From contig NZ_LGHM01000080.1 in the NCBI RefSeq assembly GCF_001908185.1, positions 62,001-126,000 of the forward strand: DNA of 64,000 nucleotides. Reading direction: 5' to 3'. The position numbers and the translations under genes are program-made. This DNA is from Bradyrhizobium sp. AS23.2. GTDB lineage: Bacteria > Pseudomonadota > Alphaproteobacteria > Rhizobiales > Xanthobacteraceae. Below, piece by piece: positions 41,214 through 49,161 of this stretch (position 1 is the first letter of the stretch; every line of letters starts with the position of its first letter). The notes beneath the pieces are model-generated. The model was given only the letters and a program-made list of their open reading frames with translations. It made no database searches and had not been told where the DNA came from.

Positions 41214-42668
41214 ATGAAAACGTGGAAGACATTCTTCCTGGCGGCAACGATGCTCGCAACCGGGTCCGCTGCGTGGGCAGGGCAAGCGCCCGGCGCGCTG
41301 TCCTCGCCCGACATTCCGATCAGCCATCATGACCGCATCTATGCGGCCGAGCAGTTCTCGAATACGGTCTCGGTAACGGATCCCGTCGACAACAAGCTGC
41401 TTGGCGTAATCCGGCTCGGTGATCCGCAGCCCCTCAATTTCAGCCCGCTTTACAAGGGGCAGGTGCTCGTTCATGGCATGGGCTATTCGCCCGATCACCA
41501 CACGCTCGCGGTGGTGTCGATCGGCTCGAATTCGGTGACCTTCATCGACACCGCGACCAACGCCGTCAAGCACGTGACTTATGTCGGCCGTTCGCCGCAC
41601 GAAGCATTCTATACGCCGGACGGCAAGGAGGTCTGGGTCACGGTGCGCGGCGAGAACTACATCTCCGTGATCGATGCCAAGAGCTTTAAAGAGAAGACGC
41701 GCATCACGACTCCGAGCGGCCCGGGCATGCAGATCTTCTCGCCCGATGGCAAGTACGGCTACATTTGCTCCTCGTTCAATCCGGAAACTGACGTCGTCAC
41801 TGTTGCCGATCACAAGATCGTCGCCAAGGTGAAGCAGGAAAGTCCGTTCTGCCCGAACATCGCTGCGACGCCCGACGGCAAGCAGGTGTGGTTCACGCTC
41901 AAGGACGTCGGCAAAACACAGGTGTTCGACGCCCGTCCCCCGTTCAGCCTCATCAAGACAATCGACACCGGCCCGATCACGAACCATGTCAACTTCGCGC
42001 ACACCGCAAAGGGATCGTTCGCTTATGTCACGATAGGCGGCCTGAACGAAGTCAAGGTGTTCCGCACCGACGATTTCTCGCAGGTCGCGACCATCCCCGT
42101 CGACAATTTGCCGCACGGCGTCTGGCCGTCGGGCGATGGATCGCGCGTCTATGTCGGTCTCGAGAACGCCGATGCGCTGGCGGCGATCGATACTGCGACC
42201 AACAAGGTGATTGCGAACATCCCGATCGGTCAGGCACCTCAGGCGATCGCCTATGTCCCCAACGCCGCGCCCAATCCCGACGACCGGGAGAACCTGCAGC
42301 CGCTTGGTGTCGCTGGCCAGGTGGCCCATCTCGCCTTGGCGCCCAAGCAGGCGGCGGGAGATGGCAAGGCGCCGACCAGCGTGTCGCTTTTCGACCAGGG
42401 CCTGATCCAGATCCTGCAGGCCTCAGTGACAGGTCTCCAGCCCAAGCAGAAATATGTGCTGGCGCTTGCCGAGCATGAGGACGGCAGCGGCCCGTTGCAG
42501 CCGCTCGCAGCCTTCATGACGAACCCGGCAGGATCGGCTATCGTCAACGCAGTTGGCCCGATCCGGCAGATCGTCGATCAGGGGGCAAAGGCCGACAGGC
42601 GATACCTCGTGATCGCACCCGGCGAAGCGGCCATGCCTGGCGAGGCGATCCAGATTGAGACCCGTTGA
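41214..42668 (+). CDS. secreted YVTN/YncE-like beta-propeller protein
   Basis: The 484-residue protein has a signal peptide (MKTWKTFFLAATMLATGSAAWAG) and repeated beta-propeller blades of the YVTN type, for example NTVSVTDPVDNKLLGVIRLGD, NSVTFIDTATNAVKHV, NYISVIDAKSFKEKTRI and DALAAIDTATNKVIANIPIG. Such domains bind ligands or surface partners. The last 120 residues differ from the repeats and may form a separate domain. It begins 9 bp after the DUF305 gene, so the two are co-expressed. The ligand is unknown. Confidence 0.88.
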   Translation: MKTWKTFFLAATMLATGSAAWAGQAPGALSSPDIPISHHDRIYAAEQFSNTVSVTDPVDNKLLGVIRLGDPQPLNFSPLYKGQVLVHGMGYSPDHHTLAVVSIGSNSVTFIDTATNAVKHVTYVGRSPHEAFYTPDGKEVWVTVRGENYISVIDAKSFKEKTRITTPSGPGMQIFSPDGKYGYICSSFNPETDVVTVADHKIVAKVKQESPFCPNIAATPDGKQVWFTLKDVGKTQVFDARPPFSLIKTIDTGPITNHVNFAHTAKGSFAYVTIGGLNEVKVFRTDDFSQVATIPVDNLPHGVWPSGDGSRVYVGLENADALAAIDTATNKVIANIPIGQAPQAIAYVPNAAPNPDDRENLQPLGVAGQVAHLALAPKQAAGDGKAPTSVSLFDQGLIQILQASVTGLQPKQKYVLALAEHEDGSGPLQPLAAFMTNPAGSAIVNAVGPIRQIVDQGAKADRRYLVIAPGEAAMPGEAIQIETR

Positions 42669-42707
42669 CGTTCGCGCAAGCGCGAAGGAACGCAGGCGGA
42701 GGGCGAG

Positions 42708-43232
42708 ATGCAGGACATGTTGGTTCAGGTCGAGCCGCTGATCCCCGCCCTCCGCCGCTATGCGCGCGCGCTCGTGCGCAACCGCGCGAACGCGGACGAC
42801 CTGGTGCAGGACTGCCTGGAGCGCGCGGTCAGCCGCTGGCATCAGAGGCGGGACGGCAGCGTGCGCGCCTGGCTGTTCACGATCCTGCACAATCTCGCGG
42901 CGGATCAATTCCGTCAAGCGTCATCGCGCGGCAGACATGTGCCGATCGAGGAGGCGGGTGAGGGTGAGTTTCGTGGGGCGGCCGCGCAGGAGCATCGGCT
43001 TATGTATCAAGATGTGCTGGACAAGCTTGCGAGGCTGCCGGAGGAGCAGCGGGCCGTACTGCTGCTGGTCGGAGTCGAGGATCTCTCTTATGCGGAGGCC
43101 GCGAAGGTACTGAACGTCCCGATTGGCACCGTGATGTCCCGCCTATCGCGGGCACGCGGGAGGTTGCAGCAGGAGCTCGACGGCGTCGCCGGTGCGCCAG
43201 GGAATGTGGTGACGATGCGGAGGCTGACATGA
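42708..43232 (+). CDS. ECF-type RNA polymerase sigma factor
   Basis: The 174-residue protein has sigma region 2 (IPALRRYARALVRNRANADDLVQDCLERAVSRWHQRRDG, then RAWLFTILHNLAADQFRQ) and region 4 (LARLPEEQRAVLLLVGVEDLSYAEAAKVLNVPIGTVMSRLSRARGRLQQEL). There is no region 1 or 3, as in ECF factors. The stop overlaps the start of the anti-sigma gene by 4 bases, the usual arrangement for such pairs. The operon probably reports on the envelope state and controls the DUF305 and propeller genes. Confidence 0.93.
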   Translation: MQDMLVQVEPLIPALRRYARALVRNRANADDLVQDCLERAVSRWHQRRDGSVRAWLFTILHNLAADQFRQASSRGRHVPIEEAGEGEFRGAAAQEHRLMYQDVLDKLARLPEEQRAVLLLVGVEDLSYAEAAKVLNVPIGTVMSRLSRARGRLQQELDGVAGAPGNVVTMRRLT

Positions 43233-44002
43233 ACAACCGGCTTATCACAGAAGATGACCTCCACGCCTATGTGGATGATTTGCTCGAGCCGGAGCGTCGA
43301 GCGGAAGTCGGCTCTTACCTCGCCGGTCATCCGGATGTCGCCAAGCGCGTCGCCGGCTTTGTCGACCAGCGCGAGCTGTTGCGCGCGGCGCTGGCGCCGA
43401 TTGCTGACGAGCCGTTGCCACCCGAGCTGAACCTTTCACGCATCATCGAGGGCCAGAGGCGTCGTTCGCCGCCGGTCTGGCGGGCGATCGCGGCGATGCT
43501 GCTGCTCAGCGTGGGCGGGTTTGGCGGCTGGATCGTGCGCGGCTCGATGGAAGCAACACCTGGCGGCCTGGCCGCGCTCGCGCAGGAAGCAGGCTATTCC
43601 TATAATGTCTACGCACCGGATCGGATCCGCCCGGTCGAGGTGCGAGCATCCGACACCGCTCAGCTCGTCCAATGGATATCGAGTCGGCTCAACCGGCCTG
43701 TCAAGGTGCCGGACCTGACGAGCTCAGGTTACCGTCTGATGGGCGGGCGCCTGGTCGCGACCCAGCACGGACCAGCCGCGATGTTCATGTATGATGACGA
43801 CCATGGCAGCCGGGTTGTCGTGCTGACCCGGCCGATGAGCAGTGCCGACCAGAACGCCCCAATGACAGCACAGTCAAACGACGGCGCCACCGGGTTTACC
43901 TGGGCCGATAGCGGGATTGGCTACAGCCTCGTCGGCGAGGCTCCGGCGGAGACCTTGAGGCCCGTCGCGAACGAGGTCCGCAGGCAGGCGCGCGCGATAT
44001 AG
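43229..44002 (+). CDS. membrane-bound anti-sigma factor
   Basis: The 257-residue protein starts with an anti-sigma domain (DDLHAYVDDLLEPERRAEVGSYLAGHPDVAKRV) without the Cys residues of zinc-binding members. One membrane helix follows at about residues 85-105 (AIAAMLLLSVGGFGGWIV). The periplasmic part carries a compact domain (NRPVKVPDLTSSGYRLMGGRLVATQHGPAAMFMYDD). The overlap with the sigma gene supports a matched pair: the sigma factor is held at the membrane until an envelope signal arrives. The signal is unknown; the metal-binding look of the DUF305 protein points to metal stress. Confidence 0.9.
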   Translation: MNNRLITEDDLHAYVDDLLEPERRAEVGSYLAGHPDVAKRVAGFVDQRELLRAALAPIADEPLPPELNLSRIIEGQRRRSPPVWRAIAAMLLLSVGGFGGWIVRGSMEATPGGLAALAQEAGYSYNVYAPDRIRPVEVRASDTAQLVQWISSRLNRPVKVPDLTSSGYRLMGGRLVATQHGPAAMFMYDDDHGSRVVVLTRPMSSADQNAPMTAQSNDGATGFTWADSGIGYSLVGEAPAETLRPVANEVRRQARAI

Positions 44003-44459
44003 TCTTGCGATCGGGTGTGGCCGCGAAGACGCCGCCTCGCGCGGCGAAGGACTTCATCTTCATCCGAAATTGCACGCACTGCTGGAACAGGCGGCCAGCC
44101 CGTCGGTTTCGGAGCTCTCGATGCGACGATGATGGCCTGGTTCAAGCCGGACCGGATCCGGACTCGGAAATCGTATCGTCGCGCACCAATATGGTCCTGT
44201 CTTCGCGATAGCCGCGCCGTATCGAGCGAGAAGTAGGTCGCCGCCGGTATTCTTCGCGGTGCAGTTGAGCTACCCATCGAGAGGTCTGCTGCGCCAATGA
44301 GAATCTCTTCGAAATTTTTGATGGACTCCCGTGCTGATTTCGCAGCAAATGGTTTGCAGATCTCTCAGGGCCAATTGAACGGAGTGACGCAACTGCCTGA
44401 TCTCGCTCACGTGACGTCCTCCGCTTTTGTTTGACAGGCCACATAGGTTTCGCGTCAAC
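44003..44459. other. 457-bp gap, one possible small gene
   Basis: The interval between the anti-sigma gene and the tetR gene has no gene of usual length. Only the small minus-strand frame at 44270-44410 has a strong ribosome site. Just before tetR, TTGAC (44431) and GTCAA (44454) form a spaced inverted repeat that could be a TetR site. I see no repeat family here. Confidence 0.5.
44270..44410 (-). CDS. possible small protein (46 residues)
   Basis: The frame opens with a GTG at 44410, preceded 7 bases upstream by a strong GGAGG. The product, starting VSEIRQLRHSVQLALRDLQT, has a regular helical pattern in the first 25 residues and a basic tail, with two adjacent cysteines. No family is recognised. 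The gene is divergent from tetR and only 50 bp from it, so TetR could control it. The good ribosome site is the main reason for calling it. Confidence 0.35.
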   Translation of the reverse strand: MSEIRQLRHSVQLALRDLQTICCEISTGVHQKFRRDSHWRSRPLDG

Positions 44460-45107
44460 ATGCCGTCACAGCTCGTCCGCAAGCCGCAGAACGCCTATCA
44501 TCACGGCGATCTCCGTGATACCCTGATCAAGGCCGCCTTGCGCGAAGCGGAGAAGGGCGGTGCGGAGGCAATCAGCATCAAGGCGTTGGCAAAACGGCTA
44601 GGCGTCTCGCAGCCGGCGCCATACCGGCATTTCGCCGATCGTGAAGCGCTGCTTGCGGCGGTGACGGCGGAGGCGTTTCGGCAGCTCAGCGCGATCCTGC
44701 GCGAGGCGATGGTAAAACCGTCCGAGCAATCGAAATTATCGCGGCTGGCGCAGGCGACGCTCGATTTCGGTCTGCGCCGCAACGGCATCTACCGGTTGAT
44801 GTTCGCTTCCCGCACCGTGTCATGCGCGGCCAAGGGCAGCGAGCTGCACGAGGCTGCGCGTGAAACCTTTGCGCTGGTGGTCGAAGCGCTGGAAGTGCCG
44901 GCCGTCGGTTTTTTGCGCGAGCGGCACGCGCTCAAGATCTGGGCTGCGCTGCACGGTGTGGTGATGCTCGCCGAGCAGGGCTTGTTCACGGGCGAGGCGG
45001 CGCATGCCACGCGCGAAGAGCTGGTCGAGGATTTTGTGAACGAGACGAAGGCCGCGCTCCTGTCCGCAATCAAGGACGTGCGCCGCCGGGGAAAGCCCGG
45101 CGCTTAA
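44460..45107 (+). CDS. TetR family transcriptional regulator
   Basis: The 215-residue protein has a TetR helix-turn-helix (AEAISIKALAKRLGVSQPAPYRHFADREALLAAV, about residues 30-64), and a C-terminal ligand domain of the TetR_C_13-type pattern (GIYRLMFAS, ALHGVVMLAEQGLF). The ATG at 44460 is chosen; the frame starts 11 codons earlier without a ribosome site. The spaced inverted repeat TTGAC/GTCAA at 44431-44458 lies directly upstream and may be an operator. Its stop overlaps the convergent racemase-like gene by 4 bases. The target is unknown. Confidence 0.9.
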   Translation: MPSQLVRKPQNAYHHGDLRDTLIKAALREAEKGGAEAISIKALAKRLGVSQPAPYRHFADREALLAAVTAEAFRQLSAILREAMVKPSEQSKLSRLAQATLDFGLRRNGIYRLMFASRTVSCAAKGSELHEAARETFALVVEALEVPAVGFLRERHALKIWAALHGVVMLAEQGLFTGEAAHATREELVEDFVNETKAALLSAIKDVRRRGKPGA

Positions 45108-45742
45108 GCCTTAGCCACCAGCAGCCTCGCCAGCTTCTCCACGGCGCTGTCCGGCGTGGTTACGACCGGACGGCCGGTGGCTTCCGCGACGAGTGGTGCA
45201 GTCGCCGCGATGCTGAACTGTGCCAGTGCAATGACGTCACAATCGCGCAAATCGCGCGAAGCTTCCGTGATCAACCGATCATGCGCTGCGTGATCGCCGC
45301 GATCAAGCGCAGCCAGCGCGCCCTCGGCGAGTTTCGGCACGACCTGGACGGAGGTTGGAAACTCCGGCGGCATCGAGACCAAGGTCGGCGGGAAAGTCGA
45401 GAGCAGGCCGATCCGCCTACCCATCGTCACCGCGCGCTCGATCATGGCCTCGTTTGGCTTGAGCACCGGCATCGGTGCATGTGCGCGTGCGACCGCCTCG
45501 ATGCAGGGGCCGAAGGCCGAGCAGGTGAACAGGATTCCGTCGGCTCCCGTTGCCGCTGCATAATCGCCGAGCGCGAGGAAACGCTCGGTCATTGCGTCAT
45601 TGAGCTTCCCGTCGCGCGCCAGATCCGCAGAGAGGCTGTCGTCGAGCAGGTTCATCAGCCGTGCCTCTGGCCATGCCTTTGCGAACGCCGCCTCGATCGG
45701 GGCGATGGAATGCTTGAGGGCGTGGATCAGAGCGATGCGCAT
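45104..45742 (-). CDS. Asp/Glu racemase-family protein
   Basis: The 212-residue protein fits the Asp/Glu/hydantoin racemase superfamily. One active-site Cys lies in ILFTCSAFGPC and the second acceptor in LRDCDVIALAQFS, with a MRIALIHALKHS start and a GRRIGLLSTF strand. It may act on an amino acid, hydantoin or arylmalonate-like substrate. The ATG at 45742 is chosen; the open frame extends upstream through a repeat. It is the last gene downstream of the binding protein on the minus strand, separated from it by the repeat at 45781-45816. Confidence 0.8.
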   Translation of the reverse strand: MRIALIHALKHSIAPIEAAFAKAWPEARLMNLLDDSLSADLARDGKLNDAMTERFLALGDYAAATGADGILFTCSAFGPCIEAVARAHAPMPVLKPNEAMIERAVTMGRRIGLLSTFPPTLVSMPPEFPTSVQVVPKLAEGALAALDRGDHAAHDRLITEASRDLRDCDVIALAQFSIAATAPLVAEATGRPVVTTPDSAVEKLARLLVAKA

Positions 45743-45780
45743 GGGGGCGTCGTCATTGAACGTGCGTACTTGATCAAAGA

Positions 45781-45816
45781 TCTCGTGCCCCGGACGCAGC
45801 GCGTCCGGGACACGCG
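45781..45816. repeat. family B repeat, short copy
   Basis: CCCCGGACGCAGCGCGTCCGGGACACG forms a hairpin (CGGACGC-AGC-GCGTCCG) between the racemase-like gene and the binding-protein gene. It is a shortened copy of the elements at 11210 and 51465. It may reduce readthrough from the binding-protein gene into the racemase-like gene. Confidence 0.7.
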
Positions 45817-45822
45817 CGATGT

Positions 45823-46836
45823 TTACTTGAACGGAATGGCGTACATCAAACCGCCCTTGCTCCAGAGGCCGTTGAGGCCGCGTTCGAGCTTGAGCGGACT
45901 CGCCTTGCCGACATTGCGCTCGTAGATCTCGCCGTAATTGCCGGTGGCCTTGATCGCCGTGACCAGCCATTTGTTGTCGAGCCCGAGCCGCGAGCCAAGG
46001 TCGCCGGAGGCGCCGAGCAGCCGCTGGATCGCGGGTGTCTGCGACTTCGCCATCTCGTCGACATTGGCCTGGGTCACGCCGAGCTCCTCGGCCTCGATCA
46101 GGCCGTAATGCAGCCAGGTAATGATGTCGCTCCAGACCTCGTCGCCGTTGCGTGTGAAGGGGCCGAGCGGCTCCTTGCTGATGGTCTGCGGCAGCACGAC
46201 GTAGTCGGCGGGGTTCGGCGCCGCGGTCGTCACAGCGCCGGCGAGCGCGGAAGCGTCCTGGGTCATGGCATCGCAGCGGCCGCCGAAGAAGGTCTGGTAC
46301 ATCGTGTCGATGCGGTCGAACACCAGCGGCTTCCAGTCGATGCCGTTGGCCCGGCCGTAATCGCCGAGCGTGACCTCATGTGTGGTGCCCTGCGCGACGC
46401 AGACGGTGGCGCCCTTGAGGTCCTTGAGCTCCTTCACGCCGAGGTCCTTCTTCACCACAAAGCCCTGGCCGTCGTAAAAGTTGATCGGCCCCTGCCGCAG
46501 GCCCAGCGTGACGCCGCGCAAATAGGTCTGCGTCGAATTGCGGTAGAGCACGTCGATCTCGCCCGACTGCAGTGCCGTGAAGCGGTTCTGCGCGGTCAGC
46601 GAGACGTAGCGCACCTTGTTGGGGTCGCCGAGCACGCCGGCCGCGAGCGCGCGGCAATAGTCGACGTCGAGACCCTTGTAATTGCCTTGCGAATCCGGCG
46701 CGGAGAAGCCGGCAAAACCGGCGCTGACACCGCACACCAGCGTGCCCCGGGTCTTGACCGTGTCGAGCGTCGCCGCCGACGCGATCACCGTCGATGCCGC
46801 GAGCACACCTGCGGCGATAACCACTTTCCTCATCAT
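45823..46836 (-). CDS. aapJ: general L-amino acid ABC transporter binding protein (AapJ-like)
   Basis: The 337-residue periplasmic protein has a signal peptide (MMRKVVIAAGVLAASTVIASAA) and the AapJ/BztA pattern: GTLVCGVSAGFAGFSAPDSQGNYKGLDVDYCRALAAGVLGD, TYLRGVTLGLRQGPINFYDGQGF, and YGEIYERNVG near the end. AapJ binds many L-amino acids. It is transcribed away from the permease genes: the order on the minus strand is rpiR, aminotransferase, aapJ. The permeases lie on the plus strand beyond rpiR. It may be a more specific relative serving the neighbouring aminotransferase. Confidence 0.9.
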   Translation of the reverse strand: MMRKVVIAAGVLAASTVIASAATLDTVKTRGTLVCGVSAGFAGFSAPDSQGNYKGLDVDYCRALAAGVLGDPNKVRYVSLTAQNRFTALQSGEIDVLYRNSTQTYLRGVTLGLRQGPINFYDGQGFVVKKDLGVKELKDLKGATVCVAQGTTHEVTLGDYGRANGIDWKPLVFDRIDTMYQTFFGGRCDAMTQDASALAGAVTTAAPNPADYVVLPQTISKEPLGPFTRNGDEVWSDIITWLHYGLIEAEELGVTQANVDEMAKSQTPAIQRLLGASGDLGSRLGLDNKWLVTAIKATGNYGEIYERNVGKASPLKLERGLNGLWSKGGLMYAIPFK

Positions 46837-46848
46837 GTTACTCTCCCC

Positions 46849-48198
46849 TCAGTGATTGACACTACGCAACACGTTATCGACGGCCGTGCCGAGCCTGTCG
46901 ACGATCAGGTCGATCTCCTCCGCGGAGGCGATATAGGGCGGCGCGAGCAGCACATGATCGCCGCGGACGCCGTCCACGGTGCCGCCGCCGGGATAGCAGC
47001 CGAGGCCGTTGGCAAAGGCCTCCGCCTTGATCTTCTGATTGAGCTTGAGCGCCGGATCGAACGAGGTGCGGCTGGCGCGATCCGCGACGAGCTCGATCGC
47101 CCAGAACAGCCCACGCCCCCTGATGTCGCCGACATGGCGGTGATTGCCGAAGCGATCGATCAGGCGTTGCTCGAGTTGCTTGCCGCGTTCCTTGACGCGG
47201 TCGAGCAGGCGATCCTCGCGGATCACCTCCTGCACCGCGAGCGCGGCTGCGCAGGCGAGAGGATGTGCCAGATAGGTGTGGCCGTGCTGGAAGGCGCCCG
47301 AGCCGGCGCGGATGATGTCGATGATCTTGCCGCTCGCAAGCATCGCGCCGATCGGCTGATAGCCGCCGCCGAGACCCTTGGCGATGGCTTGGATGTCCGG
47401 GGCAACGCCCTCCTGCTCCCAGGCATGCGTCGTGCCGGTGCGGCCCATGCCGCACATGACCTCGTCGAGGATGAGAAGGGCGCCATGCCTGTCGCAAATC
47501 TCGCGCACCGCCTTGAAGTAGCCGTCCGGTGCCGTCACGGCGCCGGCGGTCGCGCCGACGACGGGCTCGGCGAGGAATGCCGCCACGGTGTCAGGGCCGA
47601 GTCGCTGGAACTCGGCTTCGAGCTCGGCCGCAAGCCGTGCCACGAACTGCGCATCCGACTCGCCGTCGTGTTTCTCGTGATAGGCGAAGGCCGGCGTCAC
47701 ATGGCTGAAGGCGGCCGAGAGCAACGGTGCATAGGGCGCGCGCCGCCAGGCATTTCCACCCGCGGCAAGGGCGCCGAGCGTGTTGCCATGATAGCTCTGT
47801 CGCCGCGCGATGAAATGCTGCCGCTGCGGTTCGCCGCGCTCGATGAAATATTGCCGTGCCAGCTTGATGCTGGCCTCGATCGCCTCCGATCCGCCGCTGA
47901 CGAAATAGGCGTAGGCGAGGCCACCGGGCTCGTGCCCGACCAGCGTTTCGGCAAGCGCCTCGGCCGGCTCGGACGAGAAGAAAGCAGTGTGGGCATAGGC
48001 GAGTGTTGAGGCCTGCTTCGCCATTGCGGCAATCACGCGCGGGTGCTGGTGGCCGAGACAGGAGACCGCCGCGCCGCCGGAAGCGTCGATCACGCGCCGT
48101 CCGTCTTCGGCAAAGAGATAGACGCCTTCACCGCCGATCGCCTTGGGCGGCGTTTCGCGCAACGAACGATGCAGGACGCGGCTGGTGCGAGCGGCCAT
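46849..48198 (-). CDS. class III PLP-dependent aminotransferase
   Basis: The 449-residue enzyme has the PLP lysine at K274 in AIAKGLGGGYQPIGAM, the cofactor-binding Asp in LLILDEVMCGMGRTG and the omega-aminotransferase phrases SGGSEAIEASIKLARQY and RRQSYHGNTLGALA. Class III enzymes act on omega-amino groups (beta-alanine, GABA, diamines) with pyruvate or oxoglutarate. It lies 12 bp upstream of the binding-protein gene and 3 bp after rpiR on the same strand, so all three form an operon. The substrate is probably what the ABC transporter brings in. Confidence 0.92.
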   Translation of the reverse strand: MAARTSRVLHRSLRETPPKAIGGEGVYLFAEDGRRVIDASGGAAVSCLGHQHPRVIAAMAKQASTLAYAHTAFFSSEPAEALAETLVGHEPGGLAYAYFVSGGSEAIEASIKLARQYFIERGEPQRQHFIARRQSYHGNTLGALAAGGNAWRRAPYAPLLSAAFSHVTPAFAYHEKHDGESDAQFVARLAAELEAEFQRLGPDTVAAFLAEPVVGATAGAVTAPDGYFKAVREICDRHGALLILDEVMCGMGRTGTTHAWEQEGVAPDIQAIAKGLGGGYQPIGAMLASGKIIDIIRAGSGAFQHGHTYLAHPLACAAALAVQEVIREDRLLDRVKERGKQLEQRLIDRFGNHRHVGDIRGRGLFWAIELVADRASRTSFDPALKLNQKIKAEAFANGLGCYPGGGTVDGVRGDHVLLAPPYIASAEEIDLIVDRLGTAVDNVLRSVNH

Positions 48199-48201
48199 GG
48201 G

Positions 48202-49074
48202 TCAACCTTTCTCTGAGACGTAGGTGGTGGCCGCGGCCAGCCGCGCCTCGGTATTCTCAAGGCGCTTCTTCGCGGCCGCGCCGCCGAGCGAGAACGTCAC
48301 CGCGGCGAGCGACTGCGCAATTGCGATCGCGCCGGTGAGACTGGGGAAAAAGCCGGGCGGGGAGGCGGCCTCGAACAGCAGCACGTGGTCGGCGCCTTCG
48401 GCCATCGGCGCCGAGTGGCTATCTGCGATCGCGATCAGCGTTGCGCCGCTGCGATGAGCGGCTTGCGCAACGCGGACGCTCGCATGTGTGTAAGGCAGGA
48501 AGCCGATGACGATGACGGCCTCGCCGGGCCGAAAGGCGCCGAGGTCGAGATCGTCGGGGCCGGACGCGCCGACGAGTTGCACCTGCTCCGGTCGGAATAG
48601 CCGGAGCTCGTAGTTCAGCAGCTCCGCGACGCTGCGGCAGCTTCGATAGCCGGTGATCCAGATCCGTTTGGCGTCGTGGAGTGCGCGGGCTGCTTCCGCA
48701 ATCGGCTGCGCCGGGATGCGTGGGAGGCCGGCGGCTTCGGCCTCGAGCTTGTCGATGACGAGCGTGACGTCGGCATTTGGGCCGTGACGTCGACCTTTGG
48801 CGCGGCCGGAGAAGGGCGATGTCTGGGACGGCCGTCGTGCCTCGGTCAGCGCAGCGCGAAGTTCGTCCCAACCGGAATAGCCGATGGCCTTTGCGAGCCG
48901 CGTGAATGCGGCGGGGTCGGCGCCGGCTTCGGCGGCGAGATCGCGCATCGAACGGGTGGTGGCGTCGTAGTCGTTGGCGGCGACGAAGCGCCCGACCTCC
49001 TGCAAGCGCATCGGGAGCGATGGCAATGCAATGCGGAGTTCACTCAACGGCGAGGATTTCGCTGGCTCAGCCAT
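48202..49074 (-). CDS. MurR/RpiR family transcriptional regulator
   Basis: The 290-residue protein has an N-terminal RpiR helix-turn-helix (VGRFVAANDYDATTRSMRDLAAEAGADPAAFTRLAKAIGYSGWDELRAAL) and a SIS sugar/isomerase domain (RIWITGYRSCRSVAELLNYELRLF, IVIGFLPYTHASVRVAQAA). RpiR regulators bind small phosphorylated or amino compounds. The gene is divergent from the aapQ permease gene, and the 87-bp gap carries the strong inverted repeat at 49083-49111. It is the first gene of an operon with the aminotransferase and the binding protein and probably controls both directions. Confidence 0.9.
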   Translation of the reverse strand: MAEPAKSSPLSELRIALPSLPMRLQEVGRFVAANDYDATTRSMRDLAAEAGADPAAFTRLAKAIGYSGWDELRAALTEARRPSQTSPFSGRAKGRRHGPNADVTLVIDKLEAEAAGLPRIPAQPIAEAARALHDAKRIWITGYRSCRSVAELLNYELRLFRPEQVQLVGASGPDDLDLGAFRPGEAVIVIGFLPYTHASVRVAQAAHRSGATLIAIADSHSAPMAEGADHVLLFEAASPPGFFPSLTGAIAIAQSLAAVTFSLGGAAAKKRLENTEARLAAATTYVSEKG

Positions 49075-49082
49075 GAAACATT

Positions 49083-49111
49083 TGTTGCACGGTTTTTGGA
49101 TTGGTGCAACA
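49083..49111. promoter_or_regulatory. perfect inverted repeat between rpiR and aapQ genes
   Basis: TGTTGCAC and GTGCAACA are perfect 8-bp inverted arms separated by 13 bases, so the half-sites are two helical turns apart. They lie 9 bp from the rpiR start and 51 bp from aapQ. The place and form make this a strong candidate operator for the RpiR protein. Confidence 0.75.
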
Positions 49112-49161
49112 CTTGACGTGCGCCGCCGGAAATCGTTGCTTTTGAGAAGGATTTTTGCGCT

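Noticed and set aside
46108..48009. A 633-residue plus-strand open frame opposite aapJ and the aminotransferase gene
   Set aside because: It crosses two well-supported minus-strand genes and their junction and has no motif, so it is an antisense shadow.
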